Shown piece after piece: positions 46,487 to 56,599 of a stretch of 64,000 nt of DNA (positions are counted from its first letter, which is position 1; every line of letters starts with the position of its first letter). Below the pieces are notes generated by a model that worked only from the letters and a program-made list of their open reading frames with translations, was not told the DNA's origin and did no database searches. Both the position numbers and the translations under genes were made by a program. The DNA is taken from the NCBI GenBank assembly GCA_022605425.2, contig JAKIMF020000001.1, positions 1,366,501 to 1,430,500 on the forward strand, read 5' to 3'. Origin of the DNA: Hamiltosporidium tvaerminnensis. Taxonomy: Eukaryota > Microsporidia > Dubosqiidae.

Positions 46487-48484
46487 CTATCCAAACAAAT
46501 TCTTAAACCTCTGCCACAATGAAATACTTTCGCTTCTTAATTCGTTTTGTTGTTGCTCTATTTCTTCCAATATGGCTTCAAATTCTTCTTCTTCCATTTC
46601 ATCATGCAGTTTCATACGTTCTTCTTCTTCCAGCAGTTGCCTTTCAAGTTCCTCTAATTTATTTTCGAATTCCTTTTGATCTCTTTTTTCTTTTCGTTTT
46701 ATCCTTGCTTTCTCTAAATGCTCTTGCCTTTCCAGTTCTTCTATTTTCTTTAAAAATTCATTTTTATCTCTTTTTTCTTTTTGTTTTTCTCGTGTTTTAC
46801 CTTCTTTCTCGTGTCTTTTCAGTTCTTCTATTTTCTCTAGAAATTCTTTTTGATTTCTTTTTTCCGCTTGTTTTTCTCGTGCTATGTCCTCTTTCTCTTG
46901 TCTTTTCAGTTCTTCTATTTTCTCTAGAAATTCTTTTTGATTTCTTTTTTCCGATTGTTTTTCTCGTGTTTTGTCCTCTTTCTCTTGTCTTATCAGTTCT
47001 TCATTTCTTCTTTGAAACTCTTTTTGATTTCTTTTTTCCTCTTGTTTTTCTCGTGCTTTATCCTTTTTCTCTTGTCTTTCAAGTTCTTCTATTCTTCTTT
47101 GAAACTCTTTTTGATTTCTTTTTTCCTCTTGTTTTTCTCGTGCTTTATCCTTTTTCTCTTGTCTTTCAAGTTCTTCTATTCTTCTTTGAAATTCTTTTTG
47201 ATCTATTTCTGCTTTGTGCTTTTCAAGTTCGTCATATTTTTTCTTTTGATTTTTAAGTGCATCTAGTTTCCGTTGAAATTCTTTTTGCTCTGTCTCCATT
47301 TCTTGTTGTATTTGATGCTCTTTCATCATTTCTTGGTCTTGCTCTCTAACAACATTTTTTACAAGCGTATGTACTGGCTTTTGACTTGCATCATACTTAG
47401 CTTGCTCCAATTTATTTTTAAATTCATTTTTTCGTTTTTGAGTCACTTTTTTTAGGCAATCCTGCTTTTTTTCTTGTTGAATCGGAAGGTTATTAATTTT
47501 TTGCTCGATTTTGGTTGCATATATCTGTTCATTACTTTCTTGTTTCTCTTGCTGTTTCAGTTGCTTTTCTTCGGTGATTTGTTTCTGGCTTCTTCGTTTC
47601 TGTTGAAATTTAAGTTTTAGTGATTCCATAAGCTTTTTTTGCAGACTTTGTCTTTGTATTTTTTGTAGATTCTGTCTATTTATTTGACTTTGTTTTTCTT
47701 GGTCTAGCTTTTCTTGTTTACTTAATACTATAGTTTCTTTTAAACCCAGTCGCTGCTCTTGATTTTCTTGTCCTCTTGAATTCTGTAGTTCTTGTGTTTT
47801 CTTTTGATTTTCATGGCTATATTTTCTTTGGTTGTTTTTATGTTCTTGTGTAGCTATTTGTCTTTTAATATCTATTCTTTTGTTTTGTGTATCTTTTTTT
47901 GGCTGTTCGTTTTGCGCTGCTCTCGAAAGCCTATGATTAATTTGATTTTTAATGAATTTTCTTATTGGAACTTGCTTTTGCTCATTTTGGTTTGAATTTT
48001 CAATATATGAATTTTCTTTGGTAATGTATTTTTGGGTTTTTGTTGGTTTTCTTTGATTTTCACAGAATTCATTCTTCATTTTTCCGTTAATATTTCTATT
48101 GAACTCTCCAGTCTGCCTTTTTATCGGAGAAACATGTCTCGAGTTTCTTTTCAGTTCTTCTGTATGATTTTCTTTTTTTCTTTTTGGCTGATTGATCGAT
48201 ATATTTGACGATGTTCCTTTTTTTTCTGCCTTCAAAACATGATGAGGTTCTTTATCAGCGATATTTTCATTTTTTCTAACACATTTTTCGTCTTTAAATG
48301 CATGTAAAGAAGATCTTGTAGAAGGCTCCTCACTGTAGTGCTTATTTACTTTTATGTCAACATTCTTTTCACTATGATTTTCATTTTTTCTAAAGCAAAA
48401 ATAGCCTATTATACCTAAGGATAATATCCCAAGTCCTATTGATAGAAAAAGTATACTCCTTTTGTATTTTTCATAAAATTCCAT
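46487..48484 (-). CDS. Membrane-anchored coiled-coil protein with 29-residue repeats
   Basis: The 665-residue product begins with a short cytosolic or luminal stub and one hydrophobic segment (about 11-29, SILFLSIGLGILSLGIIGYF), then a long highly charged Gln/Glu/Lys/Arg region. From about residue 395 it consists of eight tandem 29-residue repeats with the pattern QKEFxxxIEELxRQEKxxxxREKQxEKR, followed by one Glu-rich degenerate unit and a C-terminal amphipathic stretch (SLWQRFKNLF). This predicts a long continuous alpha-helix or coiled coil anchored at the N-terminus. Two of the units are identical, pointing to recent unit duplication. Known microsporidian polar-tube or spore-wall proteins cannot be matched. 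CCC abuts the ATG (48485-48487). Function unknown; a structural or tethering role is inference. Confidence 0.85.
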   Translation of the reverse strand: MEFYEKYKRSILFLSIGLGILSLGIIGYFCFRKNENHSEKNVDIKVNKHYSEEPSTRSSLHAFKDEKCVRKNENIADKEPHHVLKAEKKGTSSNISINQPKRKKENHTEELKRNSRHVSPIKRQTGEFNRNINGKMKNEFCENQRKPTKTQKYITKENSYIENSNQNEQKQVPIRKFIKNQINHRLSRAAQNEQPKKDTQNKRIDIKRQIATQEHKNNQRKYSHENQKKTQELQNSRGQENQEQRLGLKETIVLSKQEKLDQEKQSQINRQNLQKIQRQSLQKKLMESLKLKFQQKRRSQKQITEEKQLKQQEKQESNEQIYATKIEQKINNLPIQQEKKQDCLKKVTQKRKNEFKNKLEQAKYDASQKPVHTLVKNVVREQDQEMMKEHQIQQEMETEQKEFQRKLDALKNQKKKYDELEKHKAEIDQKEFQRRIEELERQEKKDKAREKQEEKRNQKEFQRRIEELERQEKKDKAREKQEEKRNQKEFQRRNEELIRQEKEDKTREKQSEKRNQKEFLEKIEELKRQEKEDIAREKQAEKRNQKEFLEKIEELKRHEKEGKTREKQKEKRDKNEFLKKIEELERQEHLEKARIKRKEKRDQKEFENKLEELERQLLEEEERMKLHDEMEEEEFEAILEEIEQQQNELRSESISLWQRFKNLFG

Positions 48485-48487
48485 GGG
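48485..48487 (-). promoter_or_regulatory. CCC start-proximal motif of the coiled-coil protein gene
   Basis: The coding strand reads aaacccATGG, with CCC directly before the start codon. Confidence 0.6.
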
Positions 48488-50177
48488 TTTTTACGATTTC
48501 GTGACTTAAATAGTCTTACAATTCGTTTTAATCACGAAATTATATTTTAATCATTAAAATTTCCGAAAAAGGAATTTTTTTTAGAAACAGATTTAGAAAT
48601 TTAAATCTGTTTTTTATAATGTTTTTTTTTAAAAGTTGTTATTTTTTGCTTTAAAATATAAATGATTGCATTATCAATATCTTTAAATGATAAAAATATT
48701 TCTAATCTGTGAATTATCTTTGAAAATCTCTATCAGTCTTAAATATCAAAATTATAAGATAATAAAATAGCTCAACACTTAGCTTACATACTTAATGAAT
48801 ATGCAGTCTTCTTATTTTTTTATATGTAAAGCAAAATGAAGCAAATAGCAAACTATTTATACGGTTTATGATTAAAAAACACATATAATATAGCGTCATA
48901 TGATGATTCTATAGCTAAAAAATTATTGAATTTTTCATAAAAATTTGCAATTATATGAGTAAAAATAAGCGTATTTGCACGTTTTTTATTGTTTCATTAG
49001 TCTAATTTCCTGCTTTGAACTTTATGAAATCCATTCAAATAAAGAATCGTTGATTTTTTTAATATTTTTATTCATATATCGTTTAAATCGTTTAAATTAA
49101 TTCCAGAATCTATTATTATTTTCCTAATGATGAATTTCATTATTTTTTTCAAATCTGTTTGATTTCATGGCAGTAATATATTGTCTTTGTATTACTTTGC
49201 AACTCATTTCCTTATATTCTTTGGATTTATTTACTATCTTTAACTCAAAAATAGACGCTTTTCAATATTTGTTTGTTGTGACTATCTTTTAAAATTCGTT
49301 TTTACGACTTTCAGTATATTTTGTGATATTTAGTAAAATACAAATTTGCTTCTATTTTTCGCATAGGAAATAAATCGAAACTAGAATCTCAATAAACGTA
49401 AATGAATTGCTCTTAGGCCATTCTTCTTATGTTTTCGGCTTGAAAACATAAATTAAATAGTCATGGAATAGATAAATGATATTATACAAATGATTTTTTA
49501 GTTCGTTCTACTACAAGAATAAAACATGTATCATACATGGTTCGTGATTTTGTCTATTGATTTTGTTGAATGTGTAGTTTTTAGATGATTCATTTGAAAA
49601 TTCGAATTACCAGCATAATATTGATTTCATATTACAAACGATGAATTGTTTACAAACCAGAGAACAATAAAAAAATATTATAATGGTAAATTTTATATCC
49701 AAAGAACTGTATAAAATCTATTATTACATATATAGACTCGAATTAAATTCATTTCTACTCATATTTCCGAATAATCCTTTTGAGAATTTCTTCGGGACAA
49801 TATTTCTATTAATAAACGTTTGTATAGAAAAAGTAGATTCCGATATCAATCTACTTCTCTCTGGCATCCTGTATAGTCCTATTGTGCATATTTACACATA
49901 AACTTACAATAAATAAATTTTAGATCTGTTAAAAATATAAACGCTGATATTCGGATTTATATAATATACATATAGCATTTATATAAAAAATAAGACCTAG
50001 TTTTAATATATTATAATTTCCTAATCTTTCGCATTTAAATTAAATATTCAAACAAATTAATTTATTATTTTTTGTTTTATATAATTGTGCATTCAAAAAA
50101 AATATTATAGTAAATAAATTTTAATTTAATTAATATATTTCTTGTTTTAGAAAAAAGTCATAAAAAATAACTAAAAA
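48488..50177. other. AT-rich intergenic region
   Basis: No gene recognised. A 72-codon frame at 49683-49901 (+) is hydrophobic and Phe/Ile/Tyr-rich with no CCC signal, so I regard it as chance. Confidence 0.5.
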
Positions 50178-51239
50178 TTATCTTTTACTGAGAACATAAA
50201 GACACGAAGCTACAAATCCTTCAAGATGAAATATTGATTTAGAGCCCAACACCAACCTCTCGTTATATAAAGCAGCAGAATCACAAATATTAAAATATTC
50301 TTCTTTATTCACAAAAGATAGTATTTCAATTAACAATTTAATAATTATATATTTTGGAGGTATACACGAATTAAGAACATCATACAATTCAGTTCTGATC
50401 TTAATAAGCGTAGATGCATTTTGTTCCCGTTTCATAGTCAAAGCAATATTCTTAATAGATTTTTCCCATTCCAAATCTAGAGTTGGATTTACAGATTTTT
50501 GTCTTTTATTTCCACTTTTATCATTTAAACTCATGGAATAACATTCTATTAGAGATATTGCCATACGCATATTTCCTCTGCTTTTCCCAACAACTTCATC
50601 GATAATTTCGTTGTCAATATAAACATCTTCTTTATTTAAAATAAATTCCAATCTTGTTTTTATATATTCGTTAGAAAAACCAGGAATTCTAAAAGTAAGA
50701 CATCTACTTCTCAAAGGTTCAATGATGTTTAGTAGTTCGTTACACATTAAAACTATTCTAAAATTTACTGAATATGTCTCAACAGTTCTTCTTAATGCAG
50801 CCTGTGCATCTTTAGAAAGGGATTCTGCATTTGAAATAACGATTAATTTTAAAAAATTTTCTTTTTTCTGATTTAAAAAACTTAGTATTGGTTTGGTTTG
50901 TGCCAATTGCTTTATTAAAGTCTGGATAACTAATTTATCTTGATAACCATATTCTGAAGGTGAAACTTCAATATATTCATCGGATTCTACATACGAAACA
51001 TCAATAACTTTACCAGAAGCAGTTTCTAATTGAATCTCTTTTAATCGAGGAACTGGTTTTTTCCCATATAGATGGGTAATAAGACAATGTAAAATTGTCT
51101 TTTTACCGTGTCCACAATCACCATGAATTATTAAATGCGGTAATGAATTTATTGTGTAACACTTTAAAAGGGTTCCAACCTTAGAATGCTCACCGAGCTC
51201 TTCAAATGTATCAGGTCTATATTTATCGGACCATATCAT
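50178..51239 (-). CDS. RFC5: Replication factor C small subunit, yeast Rfc5 / human RFC3 type
   Basis: The 353-residue product is a clamp-loader subunit that helps place PCNA on primed DNA. It opens with the family-typical I-W-S-D-K-Y-R-P. Walker A reads G40-DCGHG-K46-K-T, the G-K-K-T form characteristic of the Rfc5 (human RFC3) subunit rather than G-K-T of the other small subunits. The motif near the Walker B position reads VISNAESLSKDAQAALRRTVE (split at about 134-154), and the SRC motif lies at 178-180 (LRSRC). Length matches the family. CCC abuts the ATG (51240-51242). Yeast naming is used for the symbol. Confidence 0.93.
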   Translation of the reverse strand: MIWSDKYRPDTFEELGEHSKVGTLLKCYTINSLPHLIIHGDCGHGKKTILHCLITHLYGKKPVPRLKEIQLETASGKVIDVSYVESDEYIEVSPSEYGYQDKLVIQTLIKQLAQTKPILSFLNQKKENFLKLIVISNAESLSKDAQAALRRTVETYSVNFRIVLMCNELLNIIEPLRSRCLTFRIPGFSNEYIKTRLEFILNKEDVYIDNEIIDEVVGKSRGNMRMAISLIECYSMSLNDKSGNKRQKSVNPTLDLEWEKSIKNIALTMKREQNASTLIKIRTELYDVLNSCIPPKYIIIKLLIEILSFVNKEEYFNICDSAALYNERLVLGSKSIFHLEGFVASCLYVLSKR

Positions 51240-51242
51240 GGG
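51240..51242 (-). promoter_or_regulatory. CCC start-proximal motif of the RFC subunit gene
   Basis: The coding strand reads aatacccATGATA, with CCC directly before the start codon. Confidence 0.6.
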
Positions 51243-51841
51243 TATTTGAAATATAAAAATTCATAAAAAACATTTAAATTTTTTTTCAAAAGGTTAGAGA
51301 ATTTAAATTTGCTTTTAAACAGTAAAGAATTTCATAAAAGGCAGTAAAAATACAGGAATTAAATAAAATTAAATTCAAAAATTTTGTTATGAAAACTTTT
51401 AATTCGACTTGAAAGAATCCAAAAATTCAGTTAGGATTTTTTTTAAAAAGTAGTAATAAACTAAAAATAAATTTTTATTTAATACTGTTTTATTTCTCTA
51501 ATCGTCATTTTTTCTTTTCCAACTTTCTCTCGTTTTATTAAACACATTTTTCAAATTAAAATTTTTCGTCTAAATTTCAATCAAGAGTTTGATTTCAGTC
51601 ATTTAATCGCATTCAAGTTCAAATTTTTGTAGTTGTTAAATTAGCATATTCATTCCTGTCAGAATATACACACAATATATTTGTTCATTACGGATATTTT
51701 ATTTTGTATAAGGATATCTTCATGTTCTTTTCTGTAACTATTAGAATGATTTTTAGTGAAATTTGTTTAAATTTTTATAAATTAATAAAGAGTTTAAGAT
51801 TAAATATATAAAGCCTTTGTTATTTATTAAATAAGAAGTAT
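51243..51841. other. AT-rich intergenic region
   Basis: No gene or repeat recognised between the RFC subunit gene and the INTS11-type gene. Confidence 0.5.
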
Positions 51842-53344
51842 TTATTGTTCTTTTCGATTATCGAAAATATATTTTTCACATTCTGTAACTTTAAGAATTT
51901 TTTTTGAAACTTCTTTTTCCATTGAAATTTTTAATTTCAAATTTACATTTTCTTCACTTTTATTTAGATGAACAAACGATTGCAATAAATTTTTATTTAT
52001 TCTTAATTTTAGATTATCACTTCTTTCAATATTAAGTCTTATTCCATTTGCCGGTTTATAAGCTGTTATTCCTAAATTTTGCAAAGTTTTTTGAATTCTT
52101 TTCATTTTAGATTTTTCTCCATGTACAAGTACTACGTTTCTAGGTTTACATTGATTAATAATTTGTAATATTCCTTTTTCATCTGCGTGTGCACTAAATC
52201 CTAAATTTTTGACTTCAATTTTTACTTCGTATATTTCATTATTGATTTTTATCTCTTTACATCCATTCAAAATTTTTTCACCAACTGTTCCTTTGACACA
52301 ATATCCTGGTATTATTATTAGATTCTTTTCATCATTACACCATTCCTTGAAAATGCTTAATGATAATCCTGAATGTAGCATACCAGGTGATGCAAATATT
52401 ACCATCGGTACATTTTTTTCTAAAAAATGCTTTTGAAAAGGTTTTATATGTTTAAAATCAAACATGTTTCTTTGGAATATTTTTTCTCTGATATTTTCAT
52501 TCGTATAATTAATAAACAGTCTGTAAATTTGATTGGCTTTTTCAGTCAACCCAGCAGAAAAATATACAGGTGTGCTGTAACCCATCTTTTCCCAATATGC
52601 ATCGACCAGGAGACACAATTCTTGTGCTCTTCCCAATGCAAATATAGGCACCAATACCTTTCCACCTCTTTTTATCGTTTCATCGATACAATTAATAAAT
52701 TCTCTTTCTTTTGCCTTTCTACATTCTCTTATGACACAGGCATATGTAGATTCTGTAATCAAAACATCTGGTTTCAAACAATCTATCCATGCCGCTCCTA
52801 AGTGTCTATCGGGTGTTGTATTATAATCGCCGGTATAAACTACGGACTCATCTTTCACTTTAACATAAAACATGGCAGCACCAAGAACATGTCCTGCATA
52901 ATACGGTACAATTTCTATTCCATCATGAACATAGGTTTCGTTCATATTTAAAGGTATAACCTTGTTCATACAATTTTTTATGTCAGAAGATGTAAAATGT
53001 TTGTTGTCATTAATTTTTGCAGTTATTTTCCTATAATCTTCTAATAAAATAGGACATATTGCTTTTGTAGGATGTGTCATAAATATAGGACCATTATAAC
53101 CCAAGACTTCTGTAAAATACGGAAGTGCCCCACAATGATCAAGATGAAAGTGTGATATGATCAGACAATCGATTGCCTTATCAAAAGAGTTTGTAGAGGA
53201 TAAATATGAAAAATCTGGAAATCTTCTAGCATCGCTATAACCCATATGCATACCACAATCAAACATTATAGTTTTATCTTCAATATAAACAATTATACAA
53301 CTACGACCAACATCCTGTCCTGCACCAAGCGGAATTATTTGCAT
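51842..53344 (-). CDS. INTS11-type metallo-beta-lactamase/beta-CASP RNA endonuclease
   Basis: The protein of 500 residues is a zinc-dependent RNA endonuclease of the CPSF73/INTS11 family. I start it at the ATG at 53344, not at a GTG nine bases upstream, because CCC lies two bases before this ATG. Metal-binding residues are intact: H65-x-H67-x-D69-H70, H152 (in AGHVLG), D173 (TGDYN), then H386 (FSAHAD) and H408 (LVHGE). The beta-CASP region includes GRAQELC and GMLHSG. INTS11-specific wording (DCGMHMGYSDARRFPDF and PTKAICPILLEDYRK) distinguishes it from CPSF73, whose equivalent segments differ. INTS11 is the catalytic subunit of Integrator, which cuts nascent snRNA and other Pol II transcripts. 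Length is close to the catalytic part of animal INTS11, with a shortened C-terminus. Confidence 0.93.
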   Translation of the reverse strand: MQIIPLGAGQDVGRSCIIVYIEDKTIMFDCGMHMGYSDARRFPDFSYLSSTNSFDKAIDCLIISHFHLDHCGALPYFTEVLGYNGPIFMTHPTKAICPILLEDYRKITAKINDNKHFTSSDIKNCMNKVIPLNMNETYVHDGIEIVPYYAGHVLGAAMFYVKVKDESVVYTGDYNTTPDRHLGAAWIDCLKPDVLITESTYACVIRECRKAKEREFINCIDETIKRGGKVLVPIFALGRAQELCLLVDAYWEKMGYSTPVYFSAGLTEKANQIYRLFINYTNENIREKIFQRNMFDFKHIKPFQKHFLEKNVPMVIFASPGMLHSGLSLSIFKEWCNDEKNLIIIPGYCVKGTVGEKILNGCKEIKINNEIYEVKIEVKNLGFSAHADEKGILQIINQCKPRNVVLVHGEKSKMKRIQKTLQNLGITAYKPANGIRLNIERSDNLKLRINKNLLQSFVHLNKSEENVNLKLKISMEKEVSKKILKVTECEKYIFDNRKEQ

Positions 53345-53346
53345 AA

Positions 53347-53349
53347 GGG
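53347..53349 (-). promoter_or_regulatory. CCC motif deciding the INTS11-type start
   Basis: The coding strand reads gtggcccttATGCAA. The spacing supports initiation at 53344. Confidence 0.55.
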
Positions 53350-53352
53350 CCA

Positions 53353-53888
53353 CCTCTGTGATTATTCTATTTTACATTTTTTTATATTTATCTTGACGTT
53401 ATTTGAAAGATATATAAAAAAATTGGTTGTAATATTTTTTTAGAATTATTTTTCTTAAAATTCCAATATAATAATTTGTAAAAAGATTTAATTGCAATTC
53501 ATGGTTTTTGAATAAATATTTCAATAAATTTATTCATATTTTCATTTCGGTTTACGTTTTTAATCTTTGTGTTTCAATGTAGATTATAATTTGTTTGCAT
53601 CAAGCGAAATACTACGATCATAATCATAGTTTTAATAGCAAATGCTGGTAACTTAATTATATGTTTGTAAGTTAGAATGTAAGATCGATCTTGTATTTAC
53701 AATAAATTATTTTATATTTTAAGTTTAAATAGTCGAAAAATGATAAAAAAAATCGGAGATTTTATATATTTTTTGACTTTTTTGTTGGTTGATTAGTTGA
53801 ATTTGTTTAATAAACATTAAATATGGTAAAAATTAAATTTTTAAAGAAATTAAAACCTCTATACTGCAAAAAAATCAAGATAAATTTA
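53353..53888. other. AT-rich intergenic region
   Basis: No feature recognised. Confidence 0.5.
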
Positions 53889-55151
53889 TTAGTTACTATT
53901 CGACGATAAAAGCCGAGGTATTTTCGAAACTAAAACTTTTGGATTGCAATTTACCCTCTTTATATGTTTAAACTCAGTTAGCAATATTTTGAACAAATTT
54001 TTAAGTTCGTAATAAATATTATAGGAAACGAGTTGAACCGGTATAATTTTTTCGTTAATTTCAATTTTGAATTTTATTTTTCTTGAAGTTGGGAATCTTT
54101 GACATAAATCACAGAAATCATAATGCTCATCGGGAGGAGATACGATAATGCAACTTTTAACAAGTTTTTGATCAACGCAACAACAAAAAATTGAAAAGTT
54201 AATATTTTCTTTTTTATAATTTATTGTTTTATCGTTTTTAGTAATAAAAACACCTTCTATATTATAAATAAAATTCTCAATACTCTCAAAACAAAATAAA
54301 AAGTTGAATAAATTATCAAAAATAGGATGGAGTAACGCTCTGAGGGGCCAAGGTCTATCTATTGGCGAAAAATTTAAAAGAATACTTTCAAAATCATACC
54401 AACAATTATACAATCTGACATGTTTTTCTAAATCATCAATCTTTGGTATATAAATAATATTTTCCCTGAGCAAAATTCCTAAGCACCAAATACTAACTTT
54501 ACACTTGCAAGGATTTTTAAGATAATATTCTGGAGCACAGTAGATTTCGTAGTATTCACTAACATTACAATCATTTGAAAAATCGTGAGAGCAACCGGAA
54601 GTATTAAATTCCGAGGCTAGAACATCCACTAGCTTGATTTTTAAATCCGATGTTATCCTTATATGGTGCATTGAAAAAAATTTGTAGGCTATTCTATTTG
54701 AATATAAATAATATATTGCATCTAAAATCTGTTTAACAAAAAATATAAATCCATCGAGTTTAATTTCGTTCTTTATGCAATAAGATTCAAGTGTCTCTGG
54801 AATATATTCAAAAACACAGTATTCAACGCCATTAATCTTCGTCGAATAATATAATTTTTCAATATTTTCATGGTCTAAATTCTTAACTGTTTTAACTGTT
54901 TTTGATTCCGAATCTTCTATATAAGATTCCTTACTTATTATTACAGCTTCATTTGTATGTTTATCATATCCCAATCTCCTATAAAATGATCTGCCATAGG
55001 ATTCATAGTTATCCGTAATTATATATACTTTTACTTCGTTCCCACGAGTTATTTCCAAAGTTTTAGGGAAGTCTGTTTCAAATACAGACATCGGATTATA
55101 TTCCGGTGATAAACTAATGAATTCAATAAAACTCAATAAGAATATGATCAT
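53889..55151 (-). CDS. Secreted, degenerate protein-kinase-like protein (probable pseudokinase)
   Basis: The 420-residue product starts with a short hydrophobic N-terminus (IIFLLSFIEFISL) that looks like a signal peptide, with possible cleavage near residue 15. A kinase-like fold follows. The VAIK-like lysine is K74 in AVIISK, LDHENI lies at 92-97, and FEYIPETLESY follows at 114-124. The catalytic loop is destroyed: where HRD should be, the sequence reads AYKFFSMHHI (155-164). The DFG position reads V-D-V (175-177), keeping the Asp but losing the Gly. APE is present as CAPEYY (205-210), and the F-helix D-x-W-x-x-G appears as VSIWCLG, without the Asp. These changes argue against ordinary catalysis. 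Cys-rich patches occur later (FCCCVD, FCDLCQ). A role outside the parasite cell is possible, as with other secreted kinase-like proteins, but is inference. Confidence 0.72.
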   Translation of the reverse strand: MIIFLLSFIEFISLSPEYNPMSVFETDFPKTLEITRGNEVKVYIITDNYESYGRSFYRRLGYDKHTNEAVIISKESYIEDSESKTVKTVKNLDHENIEKLYYSTKINGVEYCVFEYIPETLESYCIKNEIKLDGFIFFVKQILDAIYYLYSNRIAYKFFSMHHIRITSDLKIKLVDVLASEFNTSGCSHDFSNDCNVSEYYEIYCAPEYYLKNPCKCKVSIWCLGILLRENIIYIPKIDDLEKHVRLYNCWYDFESILLNFSPIDRPWPLRALLHPIFDNLFNFLFCFESIENFIYNIEGVFITKNDKTINYKKENINFSIFCCCVDQKLVKSCIIVSPPDEHYDFCDLCQRFPTSRKIKFKIEINEKIIPVQLVSYNIYYELKNLFKILLTEFKHIKRVNCNPKVLVSKIPRLLSSNSN

Positions 55152-56599
55152 GGCCTTTTTTTATAAAATTATTCAAAAATATAAAAATTTCAGGTTTAAT
55201 TTGTACTTAAATGGTTTTTGGGAAAAAAAATAGGTATTTTTTTAGATATTTTTTAATTTAACCTTTATACATATATTAAAATTTATACATTTTAAGAATA
55301 TTTTGTAATGATATAAAGGAGGAAAAATTAATTTTTTTTATATAATGAGCTGATAAGACCTATACCGTTTTACGCTCCAATTCTTTCATTTTATGTCTCT
55401 TAATACAATATTTTATATTTGATTTATATTATATCGTTCATAACTTAACTTTGTATGTTTAAGAATCATCAAATTGGATTTTATTTGAATGGGTATTGTA
55501 CCTTATATTCTTACTTTTTAGCGTTATTATACAGGCTCCCAAGTTATGATAAAAATAATCTAGCAAATGAATTTTCTGGTTTTTTATAATCAATGCTACT
55601 TTGTACTTTCTTATAGTTTTTTCTATAGGAACATTCGACTCGATGTTCTCTTTAGGCATTCTCTTCAAAATAGTCTAGGTTTATACTTCCCTAGTTACTG
55701 ATATAATACGATTCGTGTAACAAACCGCATGGTTAATTTTATAGGAAATTGTTTCAACATTTTATATAATTTAGCTTTTTTTAAAAGAATCATAATTATT
55801 CGAATTTCCATTTCCGAAAATAAAATTTTATTTTTAGGTATTTTTCGAGTAATGAGCATGATCCTCTATTTTTTTTTCAATGCGTGATATGAGGATATCT
55901 TGGCCGGAATACCAGTATTTGGTTTATAATGATGTCTACCTAAATCAACTTCACAAGTTTTACGATTTTTTAAGATATAAAATAAATTCTTTATACGGAA
56001 CCATATTTTTACTTTACCAATATATAGATATTACAAGTATGAAAATTTTGAGTTTAAGACATAAACAGGTCGACTCTTAGTAAAAAAAAATCAAGTAATT
56101 TGAACAAACCACCCTGCAAATATCAAAAACTTTTTAAATTCATCTATTAAAATTTCATTTTTAATCCTTTTATAGCAAACAAGGTTTTTTTGTGTGTTAT
56201 AATTTGATATTTATTACGTGAAGTAAATGCGCGCACCGATTCATCAAATACCTTTAGTTCTGTAACTTCCGATCTGTTTTTTTTTTTTTATCTTGTTGTA
56301 CAAAAAAAGCTAATCGCGATATTTTTTAATTTCGATGCAAACCTCTTTTATACTTGATCGAAAAAGTCATTTTCGGGTAAAGAAAGCCTCTAAATATCTT
56401 CTATCAATAAGATTTTGGTTTAATGTTGTTATTTGTTTTAATAATCTATATGTAAATTTTTTTTGCTTCAGATTTCACTCTCAAAGTAATATAATCTCTT
56501 ATGTGCAATGTTACTAAAAAAAGAGATACATTTTGTCCAAAAAGTAAAGAGTGCTTGTAACACACTAGAACATAATTTGAAATAGAAAGGTATAGTGTT
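55152..56599. other. Intergenic region
   Basis: No supported gene. Small frames at 55459-55668 (-), 55880-56080 (+) and 56335-56517 (+) show no domain, no CCC signal and biased AT-driven composition. Confidence 0.45.

Noticed and set aside
46519-47995. Long plus-strand frame (245 codons) rich in Phe and Leu
   Set aside because: It is the complement of the Glu/Lys-rich coiled-coil repeats on the minus strand.
51842-53353. Start of the INTS11-type gene at 53353
   Set aside because: That codon is GTG; the ATG at 53344 has CCC two bases upstream and begins just before the conserved family N-terminus.
55459-56517. Small frames of 60-69 codons between the pseudokinase gene and the decayed retrotransposon
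   Set aside because: No domain, start signal or neighbour relationship; consistent with random AT-rich frames.
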